From Cytobacillus depressus (lineage in GTDB: Bacteria > Bacillota > Bacilli > Bacillales > Cytobacillaceae), in NCBI RefSeq assembly GCF_008923245.1, contig NZ_WBOS01000002.1:496001-560000 (forward strand): a stretch of 64,000 nt of DNA, given 5' to 3'. How positions within the stretch are numbered: the stretch's first letter is position 1; each line of letters opens with the position of its first letter. The translations under genes were made by a program, and so were the position numbers. Below, one piece after another: positions 10,244 through 19,253 of this stretch. The notes under the pieces were generated by a model that was given only the letters and a program-made list of their open reading frames with translations, made no database searches and had not been told where the DNA came from.

Positions 10244-11146
10244 ATGGATCCATATGTGAACAATTCGTTAAAGATGTTTGTTGAATATTTACAAATTGAA
10301 AAAAATTATTCACAATATACAATTGAGCATTATCAATATGATATTAACGAATTCTTTATGTTCATGTCTGAACAGGCGATTGGGAAAATAGACGATGTAA
10401 ATTATTCGGATGTCCGTATTTATTTGACGAAACTTTACGAAAGACAATTTGCCAGAAAATCAGTAGCACGCAAAATTTCTTCTTTGCGAAGTTTTTATAA
10501 ATTTTTGGTTAGAGAAAAAATGGTTAAAGAAAATCCTTTTGCACTTGCCTCCATTCCAAAGCTTGAAAAAAAGCTTCCGGAATTTTTTTATGAGGAAGAA
10601 TTAGAGAAGTTATTTAATGCGTGTGAAACGGAAACTATATTAGGGCAGAGAAATAAAGCATTATTAGAGCTCCTATACGCTACAGGGATGCGTGTAAGTG
10701 AATGCTGTCAAATTCGATTAAAGGACCTTGACATGTACCTTTCAACCGTCCTAGTTCATGGGAAGGGAAATAAGCAAAGGTATATTCCGTTTGGAAGTTA
10801 TGCACATGATGCGATTGCATTCTACATAGAAAATGGTCGAAATAGCTTACTGACAAAGGAAGCGCCTAATGATTATTTATTTTTGAATGCCCGCGGAAAA
10901 CCATTAACACCTAGAGGGATAAGGTATATTCTCAATAAGCATATTGATCAATCATCTTTAAATGGCAAAATCCATCCGCATATGCTAAGGCATACATTTG
11001 CCACACATTTGCTTGCAAATGGTGCTGATATGAGGACGGTCCAAGAGTTGTTAGGTCATGCCTTTTTATCATCGACACAAGTATATACACACGTTACAAA
11101 TGATTATTTAAGAAAATCATATTTAGCCCATCATCCGAGAGCATAG
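10244..11146 (+). CDS. xerC: Tyrosine recombinase XerC (CodV)
   Basis: Resolves chromosome dimers at dif with its partner XerD. 300 residues. The N-terminal SAM-like DNA-binding domain (about 1-95) is followed by a catalytic domain with all six residues visible: R150 (ATGMRVSE), K174 (VHGKGNKQRY), H246 and R249 (HPHMLRHTF), H272 (LLGHAFLSSTQ) and nucleophile Y281 (VYTHV). It heads the codV-clpQ-clpY-codY order. In B. subtilis these four genes are close together; here a 215-base gap filled by a repeat separates xerC from hslV. Confidence 0.97.
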   Translation: MDPYVNNSLKMFVEYLQIEKNYSQYTIEHYQYDINEFFMFMSEQAIGKIDDVNYSDVRIYLTKLYERQFARKSVARKISSLRSFYKFLVREKMVKENPFALASIPKLEKKLPEFFYEEELEKLFNACETETILGQRNKALLELLYATGMRVSECCQIRLKDLDMYLSTVLVHGKGNKQRYIPFGSYAHDAIAFYIENGRNSLLTKEAPNDYLFLNARGKPLTPRGIRYILNKHIDQSSLNGKIHPHMLRHTFATHLLANGADMRTVQELLGHAFLSSTQVYTHVTNDYLRKSYLAHHPRA

Positions 11147-11179
11147 AATATGCAATAAGGTTATCGATTATGGCATAGT

Positions 11180-11328
11180 TTATCGCAGATTAACTGGCTG
11201 TAAGACTCCACTTCAAGAGTTAGGGAAAACAAAGACACTTGGCGGGAAATCTAACTGCCAGTTAATGCCCGATAAGTTCAACTATCATTCAGTAAGGGGT
11301 AAAAGCCCCCTACTGAATGAAGTTTCAC
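11180..11328 (+). repeat. Palindromic intergenic repeat, copy 1 (TTATCG...TTTCAC family)
   Basis: A nested inverted-repeat element between xerC and hslV. TTATCG (11180) pairs with CGATAA (11270), and TTAACTGGC (11190-11198) pairs exactly with GCCAGTTAA (11257-11265). The end is a hairpin, 11286-11319, with an 8-bp CATTCAGT/ACTGAATG base and a GGGG/CCCC top. The two outer segments match, on the opposite strand, the ends of the element between cheD and sigD (41740-41901): TATCGCAGATTAAC at one end and GAATGAAGTTTCAC (there GATTGAAGTTTCAC) at the other. No coding capacity. Confidence 0.8.
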
Positions 11329-11361
11329 TAATATATTAACGGCTATTAGAGGAGTGAAGAT

Positions 11362-11904
11362 ATGTCTCAATTCCACGCAACAACTATTTTTGCTGTCCAG
11401 CATAAAGGAAATTGTGCAATGGCTGGAGATGGTCAGGTTACCTTTGGGAATGCAGTCGTGATGAAACACACTGCACGAAAAGTTCGAAAGCTGTTTAATG
11501 GTAAAGTGATTGCCGGTTTTGCAGGCTCAGTTGCTGATGCATTTACTTTATTTGAAATGTTTGAAGGAAAACTTGAAGAGTATAATGGGAATTTGCAGCG
11601 TGCTGCCGTGGAACTTGCAAAGCAATGGAGAAGTGACAAAGTTCTGCGTAAACTAGAAGCGATGCTAATTGTCATGAATACAGAAAGTATGCTTCTTATT
11701 TCGGGAACTGGTGAAGTAATAGAGCCAGATGATGGAATTTTGGCTATTGGTTCAGGTGGACATTATGCTTTGGCTGCGGGAAGATCATTAAAACGCTATG
11801 CTGGTGATCATCTTTCTGCGAAGGAAATTGCTAAAGCCTCACTTGAAATGGCAGCGGAAATATGTGTCTACACTAATCACAATATAGTTGTGGAAGAACT
11901 TTAA
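11362..11904 (+). CDS. hslV: HslV/ClpQ protease subunit (CodW)
   Basis: Proteolytic subunit of the HslUV (ClpYQ) complex. 180 residues. The N-terminus is [13 protein letters not shown], so removal of Met exposes Ser, not the Thr of classical HslV. The TT that usually forms the N-terminus lies five residues in. This matches B. subtilis CodW, for which an N-terminal serine has been reported as nucleophile. GDGQVTFG and the C-terminal [13 protein letters not shown] are family features. The start ATG has GAGGAGTGA upstream. hslU follows after 18 bases. Confidence 0.97.
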   Translation: MSQFHATTIFAVQHKGNCAMAGDGQVTFGNAVVMKHTARKVRKLFNGKVIAGFAGSVADAFTLFEMFEGKLEEYNGNLQRAAVELAKQWRSDKVLRKLEAMLIVMNTESMLLISGTGEVIEPDDGILAIGSGGHYALAAGRSLKRYAGDHLSAKEIAKASLEMAAEICVYTNHNIVVEEL

Positions 11905-11922
11905 GGGAAGGGGTTTTGATCG

Positions 11923-13329
11923 ATGGTAAAGGGAACGAATTTAACACCCCGTCAAATCGTAGAGAGATTAGATCAATTTATTATTGGCCAAAAAGAAGCG
12001 AAAAAGGCAGTAGCTGTTGCTCTTAGAAATAGGTACCGCCGCGGCAAGCTCGATGAAAAGCTTCGTGATGAAATCAGTCCTAAAAACATATTAATGATTG
12101 GTCCAACAGGTGTAGGGAAAACGGAAATTGCGCGCCGCATTGCGAAATTAGTTGGAGCACCTTTTATAAAGGTTGAGGCAACGAAATTTACTGAAGTCGG
12201 CTATGTCGGCAGAGATGTTGAATCAATGGTTAGAGATCTTGTTGAAACGTCTGTAAGGTTAGTAAAAGAAGAAAAAATGGCAAATGTAAAGGAACGTGCC
12301 GAAGAAAATGCTAACCGTATTATCGCAGACTTTTTAGTACCTTCGAATAAAAAGACTGTTAATTATAAAAATCCTCTTGAAATGCTTTTCGGTGGCGGGA
12401 ATGATCAATCAGACCAAGACCAGACAGCTTCAGAAGATATGAATATTCAAGCAAAACGAAAAGTGATGAAAGAGAGACTTGCTTTAGGAGAGCTTGAAAA
12501 TGAATATATTACAGTTGAGTTAGAGGAGCAGCCTCCATCCATGTTCGATATGCTTCAAGGTTCTGGCATGGAGCAGATGGGGATGAATATGCAGGATGCT
12601 CTAAGCGGATTAATGCCAAAACGCCGTAAAAAAAGAAAGCTAACTGTAAGTGAAGCAAGAAAGGTATTAACAAATGAAGAGGCACAAAAATTAATAGATA
12701 TGGATGAAGTAACGCAGGAAGCTGTTTTCCGCGCTGAGCAGTCTGGGATTATCTTTATTGATGAGATAGATAAGATTGCAAGCCGCAATAATAGCGGATC
12801 CTCCGCGGATGTATCACGCGAGGGTGTGCAGCGGGATATCCTGCCTGTCGTCGAAGGATCGACTGTCGTAACTAAATATGGCACTGTCAAAACGGATCAT
12901 GTCCTATTTATTGCGGCTGGAGCCTTTCATATGGCAAAACCTTCAGATTTAATTCCTGAATTACAAGGGCGCTTTCCAATCCGTGTGGAGCTTACAAAGT
13001 TGACAGTTGAGGATTTCTTTAATATCTTAGTAGAGCCTGATAATGCACTTATTAAACAATATCAAGCATTATTGGAAACTGAAGGTATACAAATTGAATT
13101 TTCTGACGATGCTATTCGTAGGATCGCTGAATTTGCTTTTGAGGTGAATCAAAATACTGATGACATAGGAGCGCGCCGCCTTCATACGATTATGGAAAAG
13201 CTGCTTGAAGACCTATCGTTTGAAGCTCCTGATATCACGATGGAAAAAATTGCGATTACTCCGCAATATGTTGAGGAGAAATTAGGGGCAATATCCCGAA
13301 ATAAAGATTTAAGTCAGTTTATATTGTAA
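11923..13329 (+). CDS. hslU: HslU/ClpY ATPase subunit (CodX)
   Basis: AAA+ unfoldase that feeds HslV. 468 residues (B. subtilis 467). Walker A is GPTGVGKTE (60-68). The inserted I domain spans about 110-240 and includes a Met-rich stretch near [15 protein letters not shown]. Walker B is [10 protein letters not shown], followed by the sensor and arginine region near [12 protein letters not shown]. The C-terminal tail [12 protein letters not shown] is the part that inserts into HslV. The pore motif GYVGRDVE is present. It is in the operon with hslV and codY. Confidence 0.98.
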   Translation: MVKGTNLTPRQIVERLDQFIIGQKEAKKAVAVALRNRYRRGKLDEKLRDEISPKNILMIGPTGVGKTEIARRIAKLVGAPFIKVEATKFTEVGYVGRDVESMVRDLVETSVRLVKEEKMANVKERAEENANRIIADFLVPSNKKTVNYKNPLEMLFGGGNDQSDQDQTASEDMNIQAKRKVMKERLALGELENEYITVELEEQPPSMFDMLQGSGMEQMGMNMQDALSGLMPKRRKKRKLTVSEARKVLTNEEAQKLIDMDEVTQEAVFRAEQSGIIFIDEIDKIASRNNSGSSADVSREGVQRDILPVVEGSTVVTKYGTVKTDHVLFIAAGAFHMAKPSDLIPELQGRFPIRVELTKLTVEDFFNILVEPDNALIKQYQALLETEGIQIEFSDDAIRRIAEFAFEVNQNTDDIGARRLHTIMEKLLEDLSFEAPDITMEKIAITPQYVEEKLGAISRNKDLSQFIL

Positions 13330-13434
13330 TTGTTTTGTAAAAACTTTTATGAACAGATGGACAAATAAGACTATTATGTTCATGATAAAAAAAGAATAAG
13401 GCTTTATTGTTTAAGCAAATTGGAGGAAAATTTA

Positions 13435-14211
13435 ATGGATTTATTATCAAGAACAAGAAAAATTAATGCGATGCTGCAAAGAGCTGCAGGAAGACCGGTT
13501 AACTTTAAAGAAATGGCAGAGACTTTAAGTGAAGTTATTACTGCTAATATTTTCGTTGTAAGCCGTCGTGGGAAATTATTAGGATTTGGTGTAAACCAGC
13601 AAATTGAAAATGATCGAATGAAGCAAATGCTTGCTGATCGCCAATTCCCAGAAGAGTATACAAATAATCTGTTTAACGTTCATGAAACATCACCTAATTT
13701 AGATGTTGATAGTGAATATTCTGCATTCCCAGTGGAAAATAAAGACCTTTTCAAAACAGGATTAACAACAATTGTTCCTATTAACGGCGGAGGCGAGCGC
13801 CTTGGCACATTAATTCTTGCAAGACTTGATGGACAATTCCATGACGATGATCTTATTTTAGCTGAATACGGAGCTACTGTTGTTGGGATGGAAATTTTAC
13901 GTGAAAAATCAGAGGAAATTGAAGAAGAAGCCCGCAGCAAAGCTGTTGTACAAATGGCAATTAGTTCACTTTCATACAGTGAATTAGAAGCAATTGAACA
14001 TATTTTTGAAGAATTAAATGGTACTGAAGGATTATTAGTAGCTTCAAAAATTGCAGATCGTGTGGGAATTACAAGATCAGTTATCGTAAATGCTTTAAGA
14101 AAATTAGAAAGTGCCGGCGTAATCGAATCTAGATCATTAGGTATGAAAGGTACTTATATTAAAGTTCTAAATGACAAGTTTTTAGTAGAGCTTGAAAAAT
14201 TAAAATCTTAA
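13435..14211 (+). CDS. codY: GTP-sensing global transcriptional regulator CodY
   Basis: Repressor activated by GTP and branched-chain amino acids. ATG 13435 ([15 protein letters not shown]) has TTGGAGGAAAA upstream; the in-frame TTG at 13420 lies inside that ribosome site and is rejected. 258 residues, family about 259. An N-terminal GAF domain (about 1-155), a linker helix and a C-terminal winged helix-turn-helix (about 204-225, [20 protein letters not shown]) are present. Placement directly upstream of the fla/che operon is the Bacillus arrangement; in B. subtilis CodY represses that operon. Confidence 0.98.
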   Translation: MDLLSRTRKINAMLQRAAGRPVNFKEMAETLSEVITANIFVVSRRGKLLGFGVNQQIENDRMKQMLADRQFPEEYTNNLFNVHETSPNLDVDSEYSAFPVENKDLFKTGLTTIVPINGGGERLGTLILARLDGQFHDDDLILAEYGATVVGMEILREKSEEIEEEARSKAVVQMAISSLSYSELEAIEHIFEELNGTEGLLVASKIADRVGITRSVIVNALRKLESAGVIESRSLGMKGTYIKVLNDKFLVELEKLKS

Positions 14212-14226
14212 TAATTCCTTTTTTGA

Positions 14227-14256
14227 CCCCCTTCTTATGATAAAGAAGGGGGTTTT
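14227..14256 (+). terminator. Terminator after codY
   Basis: A perfect ten base pair stem (CCCCCTTCTT/AAGAAGGGGG) with a six-base loop is followed by TTTT. It isolates codY from the fla/che operon. Confidence 0.88.
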
Positions 14257-14471
14257 GTTATGTTTTAATGACAAATATTAAAATCTCATGAAATGAAAAA
14301 TTATTTTAGATGTCGAAAAGACAAGGTCTTTATACCTATAAGTTGCTCGGTTATTTAAATTTAGTTCGGAAATTTGTAATTATTAATAATGAATTCGTGT
14401 TTTCCTGAAAAGTTTTCCATTTTATAATTAAAAATGGGAAGAAGGTCATGTTAAAAGTATCCTAAGTATCA

Positions 14472-14500
14472 TAGACATATTATTTCATTTTCATTACAAT
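14472..14500 (+). promoter_or_regulatory. Probable sigma-A promoter of the fla/che operon
   Basis: TAGACA, 17 bases, then TACAAT (5/6 matches in each hexamer), about 97 bases before flgB. A second TATAAT at 14516-14521 with a weak -35 (TTACAA, 14494) lies just downstream. No clear sigma-D promoter was seen. A weak CodY-box-like sequence, with four mismatches to the 15-base consensus, lies upstream at 14399-14413. The remainder of the 14257-14596 gap is AT-rich leader with a small A/T hairpin at 14417-14438. Confidence 0.6.
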
Positions 14501-14596
14501 AAAAGGTAAGCGACATATAATGTTCTTTTTCTTCAAAATTCTACAAAATACTCATAAGAATACCAATTAGATCTTTGTGTTAATGGGGTGCCTTTA

Positions 14597-14992
14597 ATGA
14601 AGTTATTTTCAAGTACAATAACAACGCTAGAAAATGGTCTAAATTATTCTTCTCTTAAGCAAAAGGTTATTTCGCAAAATATTGCGAATGAAGCAACGCC
14701 CGGCTATAAAGCAAAGGATGTTAGCTTTAAGGACTCTTTGCACGAGGCAGTTGAACAATCGATACATGCTAATCGAACGGATTATCGGCACTATAACTTT
14801 AAGGAAAGGCAAACTATAAGTGCGGGAATCGTTACTAGGAAAAATGTATCCTATAACCATAATGGGAATAGCGTGGATATGGATAAAGAAATGACAGATT
14901 TAGCAGGTAATCAAATTTATTACAACGCCCTAATTGAGCGAGTGAGCGGGAAGTTTTCTAGCCTACAAACTGTTATTCGAGGAGGGAAGTAA
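14597..14992 (+). CDS. flgB: Flagellar proximal rod protein FlgB
   Basis: First gene of the fla/che operon; forms part of the proximal rod. ATG 14597 is chosen, with GGGGTG 6 bases upstream; the in-frame GTG at 14588 overlaps that site. 131 residues. The N-terminal rod/hook motif is LKQKVISQNIANEATPGYKA, the hallmark ANxxTPGY loop of flagellar axial proteins. The C-terminal helix region is MTDLAGNQIYYNALIERVSGK. flgC begins two bases after the stop. Confidence 0.97.
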   Translation: MKLFSSTITTLENGLNYSSLKQKVISQNIANEATPGYKAKDVSFKDSLHEAVEQSIHANRTDYRHYNFKERQTISAGIVTRKNVSYNHNGNSVDMDKEMTDLAGNQIYYNALIERVSGKFSSLQTVIRGGK

Positions 14993-14994
14993 GC

Positions 14995-15453
14995 ATGACA
15001 ATATTTCATAGTATGAACAACACTGCTTCCGCTTTAACAGCACAGCGGCTTAGGATGGATGTTATTTCGTCAAATATGGCTAATGTTGAATCAACGAGAG
15101 CTAAATTAGTAAATGGTGAATGGCAGCCATATCGTCGTAAATCGGTTGTCCTTGAACCGAAAGAAGGGCAATTTGCTAATTTTCTTAACAAGGCAATGAA
15201 CCGATCGGACACTTCATCTGCCGGAAATGGTGTAATAGTAACGAGAATAGTTGAAGATCAAACACCATTTAAACTTGTATATGATCCAGAGCACCCTGAT
15301 GCGAACGTAGATGGCTATGTTGAACTCCCAAATGTTGATCCGCTAAAAGAAATGGTAGACCTCATAAGTGCGACTCGATCATATGAAGCGAATGTGACGG
15401 TTTTTAATGCAACAAAAAGTATGATGATGAAAGCATTGGAAATCGGAAAATAA
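14995..15453 (+). CDS. flgC: Flagellar proximal rod protein FlgC
   Basis: Rod protein, 152 residues. The N-terminal axial motif is RLRMDVISSNMANVESTRA, and the C-terminal motif is PLKEMVDLISATRSYEANVT, as in all rod/hook proteins. It begins two bases after flgB, with AGGAGG located inside the end of flgB, showing translational coupling. fliE follows after 16 bases. Confidence 0.97.
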   Translation: MTIFHSMNNTASALTAQRLRMDVISSNMANVESTRAKLVNGEWQPYRRKSVVLEPKEGQFANFLNKAMNRSDTSSAGNGVIVTRIVEDQTPFKLVYDPEHPDANVDGYVELPNVDPLKEMVDLISATRSYEANVTVFNATKSMMMKALEIGK

Positions 15454-15469
15454 AGGAGTTATTAAAGTA

Positions 15470-15778
15470 ATGAGTAATATGGGACTATCTGCTGTTAACC
15501 AATTTTTAAAACCGCTGGAAACAAAAAAGACTCATACATATACACCATACGAAGCACAAAAGAATTTTGCGTCCGTATTAAAAAAATCTATTGAAAATGT
15601 TAATGAACTTCAAAATCAATCAGACATAATGACAGAAAAGCTTGTAAGAGGCGAAAATGTTGACTTGCATCAAGTTATGATAGCCTCCCAAAAAGCAAGC
15701 ATTACCCTGCAGGCTACACTTGAAATTCGCAATAAAGTGATTGAAGCATATCAAGAAACGATGAGAATGCAAGTGTAG
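15470..15778 (+). CDS. fliE: Flagellar MS-ring/rod junction protein FliE
   Basis: 102-residue adaptor between the MS ring and the rod. The pattern FASVLKKSIENVNELQNQSD and the downstream VDLHQVMIASQKASITLQAT are family signatures. The ATG follows AAAGGAG. An 84-base gap to fliF contains a hairpin at 15796-15827 (AGCTAA/TTAGCT with a partly paired interior), a minor operon-internal structure. Confidence 0.96.
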   Translation: MSNMGLSAVNQFLKPLETKKTHTYTPYEAQKNFASVLKKSIENVNELQNQSDIMTEKLVRGENVDLHQVMIASQKASITLQATLEIRNKVIEAYQETMRMQV

Positions 15779-15862
15779 TGAAAAATATGGATTAAAGCTA
15801 AAAACTACCGATTTGCGGTTATTAGCTGCCAAAGAAAGAGACAGAGTAACCGGGGGATAAGA

Positions 15863-17455
15863 ATGAAAGAAGTGTTCCTTAAATATAAAGAAAAAACACA
15901 AGAATTTTTACAAACCCGAACAAGGAAGCAGAGAGTTTTGCTTTTTGGTTCAGTACTGTTATTTATTATCGTTGTTGCAAGCCTGTCCTATTTATCAGGA
16001 AGAACTAATTTAGTGCCGCTATATAGCAATCTTTCACCATCTGAAACAGGGACAATTAAAGAGAGTTTAGATGGAAGAGGCATTAAATCTGAAATTGCTA
16101 ATGGTGGAACGACGATTAAAGTACCAGAAGAAATGGTAGATACATTATTAGTTGAGCTTGCTGCTGAAGGGTTGCCTAAATCAGGTAATGTGGATTATTC
16201 GTATTTTTCCCAAAATGCTAGCTTAGGCACAACAGAAAATGAATTCAATATGATCAAGCTAGATGCAATGCAAACAGAGTTAGCTAATTTAATTAAAGGC
16301 ATTGATGGGATAAAGGACGCAAAGGTAATGATAAACATTCCTGATAAAGGAATCTTCGTAAAGGACCCTTCCGAAGAGGCCTCTGCTTCAATTGTTCTTA
16401 ATACAAAGCCTGGTTATCAATTTGAGCAGTCGCAAATTCAGGCACTTTATCATTTAGTTTCAAAAAGTATACCTAATTTACCTACTGATAATATCGTCAT
16501 TACGAACCAATTTTTTGAGTACTTTGACTTGAAAAATCAGCAAAATTCTACACCAGGCTCGATTTTCGCCGAACAGCATGATATTAAAAAGCAAATTGAG
16601 CGAGATGTTCAGCGTCAAGTTCAGGGTATGCTTAGCACTTTAATGGGGCGAGATAAAGTTGTTGTATCAGTAACAGCTGATATTGATTTTACTCAAGAGA
16701 ACAGGGAAGAAAATCGTGTAGAACCAGTTGATGAAGAAAATATGAAGGGGATTGCGATAAGCGCACAAAAAATCACAGAAACTTTTACTGGAAGTGCCGA
16801 TCAAGCTGGTGGTCTTGCCGCCGCTGAAGACCCTGCAGATGTACCGGGTTCCTCTTACTTAGAAGGAAGCGGTGCAAATGGCGATTACGAGAAAATAGAA
16901 GAAACGATTAACAATGAAGTTAATAAAATTCGCAAAGAAATCGTTGAGAGTCCATATAAAGTAAGAGATCTAGGAATCCAGGTAATGGTTGAACCGCCCC
17001 AAAAGGACGACCCGAATTCACTTCCACAGGAGAGAGTGGATGATATTACAAGAATCCTGGCTACAATCGTTCGTACAACAATCGATAAAAAAGCAGGAGC
17101 TGATTTAACAGAAGCAGCGATCAACGACAAAATCGTTGTTTCAGTACAGCCATTTGATGGAAAAGAAGAATTCGCAACTGATGTTAAACAAGTATTGCCT
17201 TTCTGGGCTTATATTGTTGGCGGAGTTCTCCTAGCAATTATAGTTCTATTAATCTTCTTATTTATGAGAGCAAAAAGAAAGCAGAAGGAAGAAGAGGAAC
17301 TCATGCTGGAAGCTGAGGAAATCATTCATGTTCCAGATGTTAATGAAACACAGGAAACGGAAAGTACGATGCGTAAAAAACAGCTTGAAAAAATGGCAAA
17401 AGAAAAACCAGAGGATTTCGCAAAACTATTACGTACTTGGATTGCTGAAGATTAG
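15863..17455 (+). CDS. fliF: Flagellar MS-ring protein FliF
   Basis: Builds the membrane ring of the basal body. 530 residues. The first transmembrane helix is about residues 24-44 (RVLLFGSVLLFIIVVASLSY). The periplasmic ring-building motifs follow, with KVMINIPDKGIFVKD and ASIVLNTKPG. A disordered loop lies near AADPADVP in the middle. The second transmembrane helix is about 449-470 (FWAYIVGGVLLAIIVLLIF), and a cytoplasmic FliG-binding tail ends KPEDFAKLLRTWIAED. It overlaps none of its neighbours; fliG starts 12 bases later. Confidence 0.97.
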   Translation: MKEVFLKYKEKTQEFLQTRTRKQRVLLFGSVLLFIIVVASLSYLSGRTNLVPLYSNLSPSETGTIKESLDGRGIKSEIANGGTTIKVPEEMVDTLLVELAAEGLPKSGNVDYSYFSQNASLGTTENEFNMIKLDAMQTELANLIKGIDGIKDAKVMINIPDKGIFVKDPSEEASASIVLNTKPGYQFEQSQIQALYHLVSKSIPNLPTDNIVITNQFFEYFDLKNQQNSTPGSIFAEQHDIKKQIERDVQRQVQGMLSTLMGRDKVVVSVTADIDFTQENREENRVEPVDEENMKGIAISAQKITETFTGSADQAGGLAAAEDPADVPGSSYLEGSGANGDYEKIEETINNEVNKIRKEIVESPYKVRDLGIQVMVEPPQKDDPNSLPQERVDDITRILATIVRTTIDKKAGADLTEAAINDKIVVSVQPFDGKEEFATDVKQVLPFWAYIVGGVLLAIIVLLIFLFMRAKRKQKEEEELMLEAEEIIHVPDVNETQETESTMRKKQLEKMAKEKPEDFAKLLRTWIAED

Positions 17456-17467
17456 GAGGTATGGAGA

Positions 17468-18484
17468 GTGGCAAAAAAAGAACAAAAAGGGCTATCTGGT
17501 AAACAAAAGGCAGCCATACTTCTTATCTCATTAGGACCTGATGTTGCTTCTTCTGTTTATAAACATTTAAGTGAGGAAGAAATTGAAAAATTAACACTAG
17601 AAATTTCTGGAGTTAAAAAAGTAGACTCACTTGCTAAAGAAGAGGTTCTAGAAGAGTTTCATAATATTGCTTTAGCGCAGGATTATATCTCTCAAGGAGG
17701 GATAGGGTACGCAAAAACTGTACTTGAAAAAGCGCTCGGGAATGAGCAAGCAGCCGTTATCATTAACAGACTAACTTCTTCTCTGCAAGTAAGGCCATTT
17801 GATTTTGCCAGAAAAGCGGATCCGGCACAAATATTGAATTTTATCCAAAATGAGCATCCGCAAACGATTGCATTAATCTTATCTTACTTGGACGCAGCTC
17901 AAGCAGGACAAATCTTATCTGAGCTCCCTCAAGAAATGCAGGCAGATATTGCGAAAAGGATTGCTGTCATGGACAGTACAGCTCCTGAAATTATTAATGA
18001 AGTGGAACAAATACTGGAAAGAAAGCTTTCAGCAACTGTTACCCAAGATTATACACAAACTGGCGGTATTGAAGCAGTTGTGGATGTTTTAAATGGAGTA
18101 GACCGATCAACAGAGAGAACAATTTTGGATGCATTAGAAATACAAGATCCAGAGCTTGCAGAAGAAATTAAGAAAAGAATGTTTGTGTTCGAGGATATTG
18201 TTACTCTTGATAATCGTGCGATTCAGCGTGTGATTCGTGATTGTGAAAATGAAGATCTTATGCTTTCACTCAAGGTTTCTAGTGATGAAGTTAAGGAGAT
18301 CATCTTTAAGAATATGTCAAAACGTATGGTTGAAACATTTAAAGATGAAATGGAATATATGGGTCCAGTCAGACTTCGTGATGTAGAAGAAGCGCAATCA
18401 AGAATTGTAGCTATCATTCGACGTTTAGAAGAGGCAGGAGAGATCGTCGTCGCTCGAGGCGGGGGAGATGATATCATTGTCTAG
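17468..18484 (+). CDS. fliG: Flagellar motor switch protein FliG
   Basis: Rotor component that interacts with the stator and FliM. 338 residues with a GTG start after TAGGAGG, which overlaps the fliF stop region. The FliF-binding N domain begins LSGKQKAAILLISLGPDVAS; the middle domain carries the EHPQ motif (NEHPQTIALILSYL). The C-terminal domain carries the charged torque helix (residues around DCENEDLMLSLKVSSDEVKE). The end overlaps the fliH start by 17 bases. Confidence 0.98.
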   Translation: MAKKEQKGLSGKQKAAILLISLGPDVASSVYKHLSEEEIEKLTLEISGVKKVDSLAKEEVLEEFHNIALAQDYISQGGIGYAKTVLEKALGNEQAAVIINRLTSSLQVRPFDFARKADPAQILNFIQNEHPQTIALILSYLDAAQAGQILSELPQEMQADIAKRIAVMDSTAPEIINEVEQILERKLSATVTQDYTQTGGIEAVVDVLNGVDRSTERTILDALEIQDPELAEEIKKRMFVFEDIVTLDNRAIQRVIRDCENEDLMLSLKVSSDEVKEIIFKNMSKRMVETFKDEMEYMGPVRLRDVEEAQSRIVAIIRRLEEAGEIVVARGGGDDIIV

Positions 18485-19253
18485 ATTAATTAAGGGGCTC
18501 ACCTTTTCAGATGGTCAATTACAAAGTGACAAAAAAATTATCTCAATCAAAGTTTTTAAGCCGTTTACAGAAGAGGATGAAATTGAGAGCCCAGCCATTA
18601 ATTTGGATGTTCAGGCAGAAGAAATAATAGAAAATGCGAGATTGGAAGCTGATGCCTTAATAAACAATGCTAGGCAAGAAGCTGAATTACTGCGTCAGCA
18701 ATTAGAAGAAAAGCTGCAATCGTTTGAAGCAGAAAAAGAACAAATTACACTTCACGCAAAAGAAGCGGGATATAATGCTGGGCTTGAAGACGGGCGACAG
18801 AACGGTTACTTAGAATATCATGAGATCATCCAGTCTGCTCAAGCGATTGTCGAATCGGCAAAAAAAGATTATCGAACGCATGTAGAATCTTCAGAGAAAG
18901 AAATTTTGGAAATCGGCATGAAGGTCGCACAAAAAATTATCGGAAAAATGATTATAGATAATGAAGAAGATTTCTTATCCATTGTCAAACGAGCATTAAA
19001 AGAAGCGAGAGAACATGAAGAAATCCAGCTGCACATACATCCTCTTCATTATGATTTTCTACTTGCTAATAAATATGAACTGAAGACGCTTTTTCCAAAG
19101 GAAGTAGATTTATTTATTTATCCAGATGACGAATTGACAGAATCAAGCTGCATAATCGAATCTGTCAATGGAAGAATTGATGCAAGCGTAGATAGTCAGC
19201 TCGACGAAGTCAAACAAAAGCTAAATGAATTACTAGAAGGTGAGCAGCAATGA
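18468..19253 (+). CDS. fliH: Flagellar export regulator FliH
   Basis: Regulates the export ATPase FliI. 261 residues. The first third contains a long acidic coiled coil (about 45-100, with repeated EAEL/RQQLEEKLQSFEAEKE), followed by the GxxxG-like region AKEAGYNAGLEDGRQNG. The C-terminal domain (about 135-250) resembles V-type ATPase subunit E. The start is inside fliG; the ATG at 18468 matches the family N-terminus (SLSRLIKG). fliI overlaps by four bases. Confidence 0.94.
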   Translation: MISLSRLIKGLTFSDGQLQSDKKIISIKVFKPFTEEDEIESPAINLDVQAEEIIENARLEADALINNARQEAELLRQQLEEKLQSFEAEKEQITLHAKEAGYNAGLEDGRQNGYLEYHEIIQSAQAIVESAKKDYRTHVESSEKEILEIGMKVAQKIIGKMIIDNEEDFLSIVKRALKEAREHEEIQLHIHPLHYDFLLANKYELKTLFPKEVDLFIYPDDELTESSCIIESVNGRIDASVDSQLDEVKQKLNELLEGEQQ

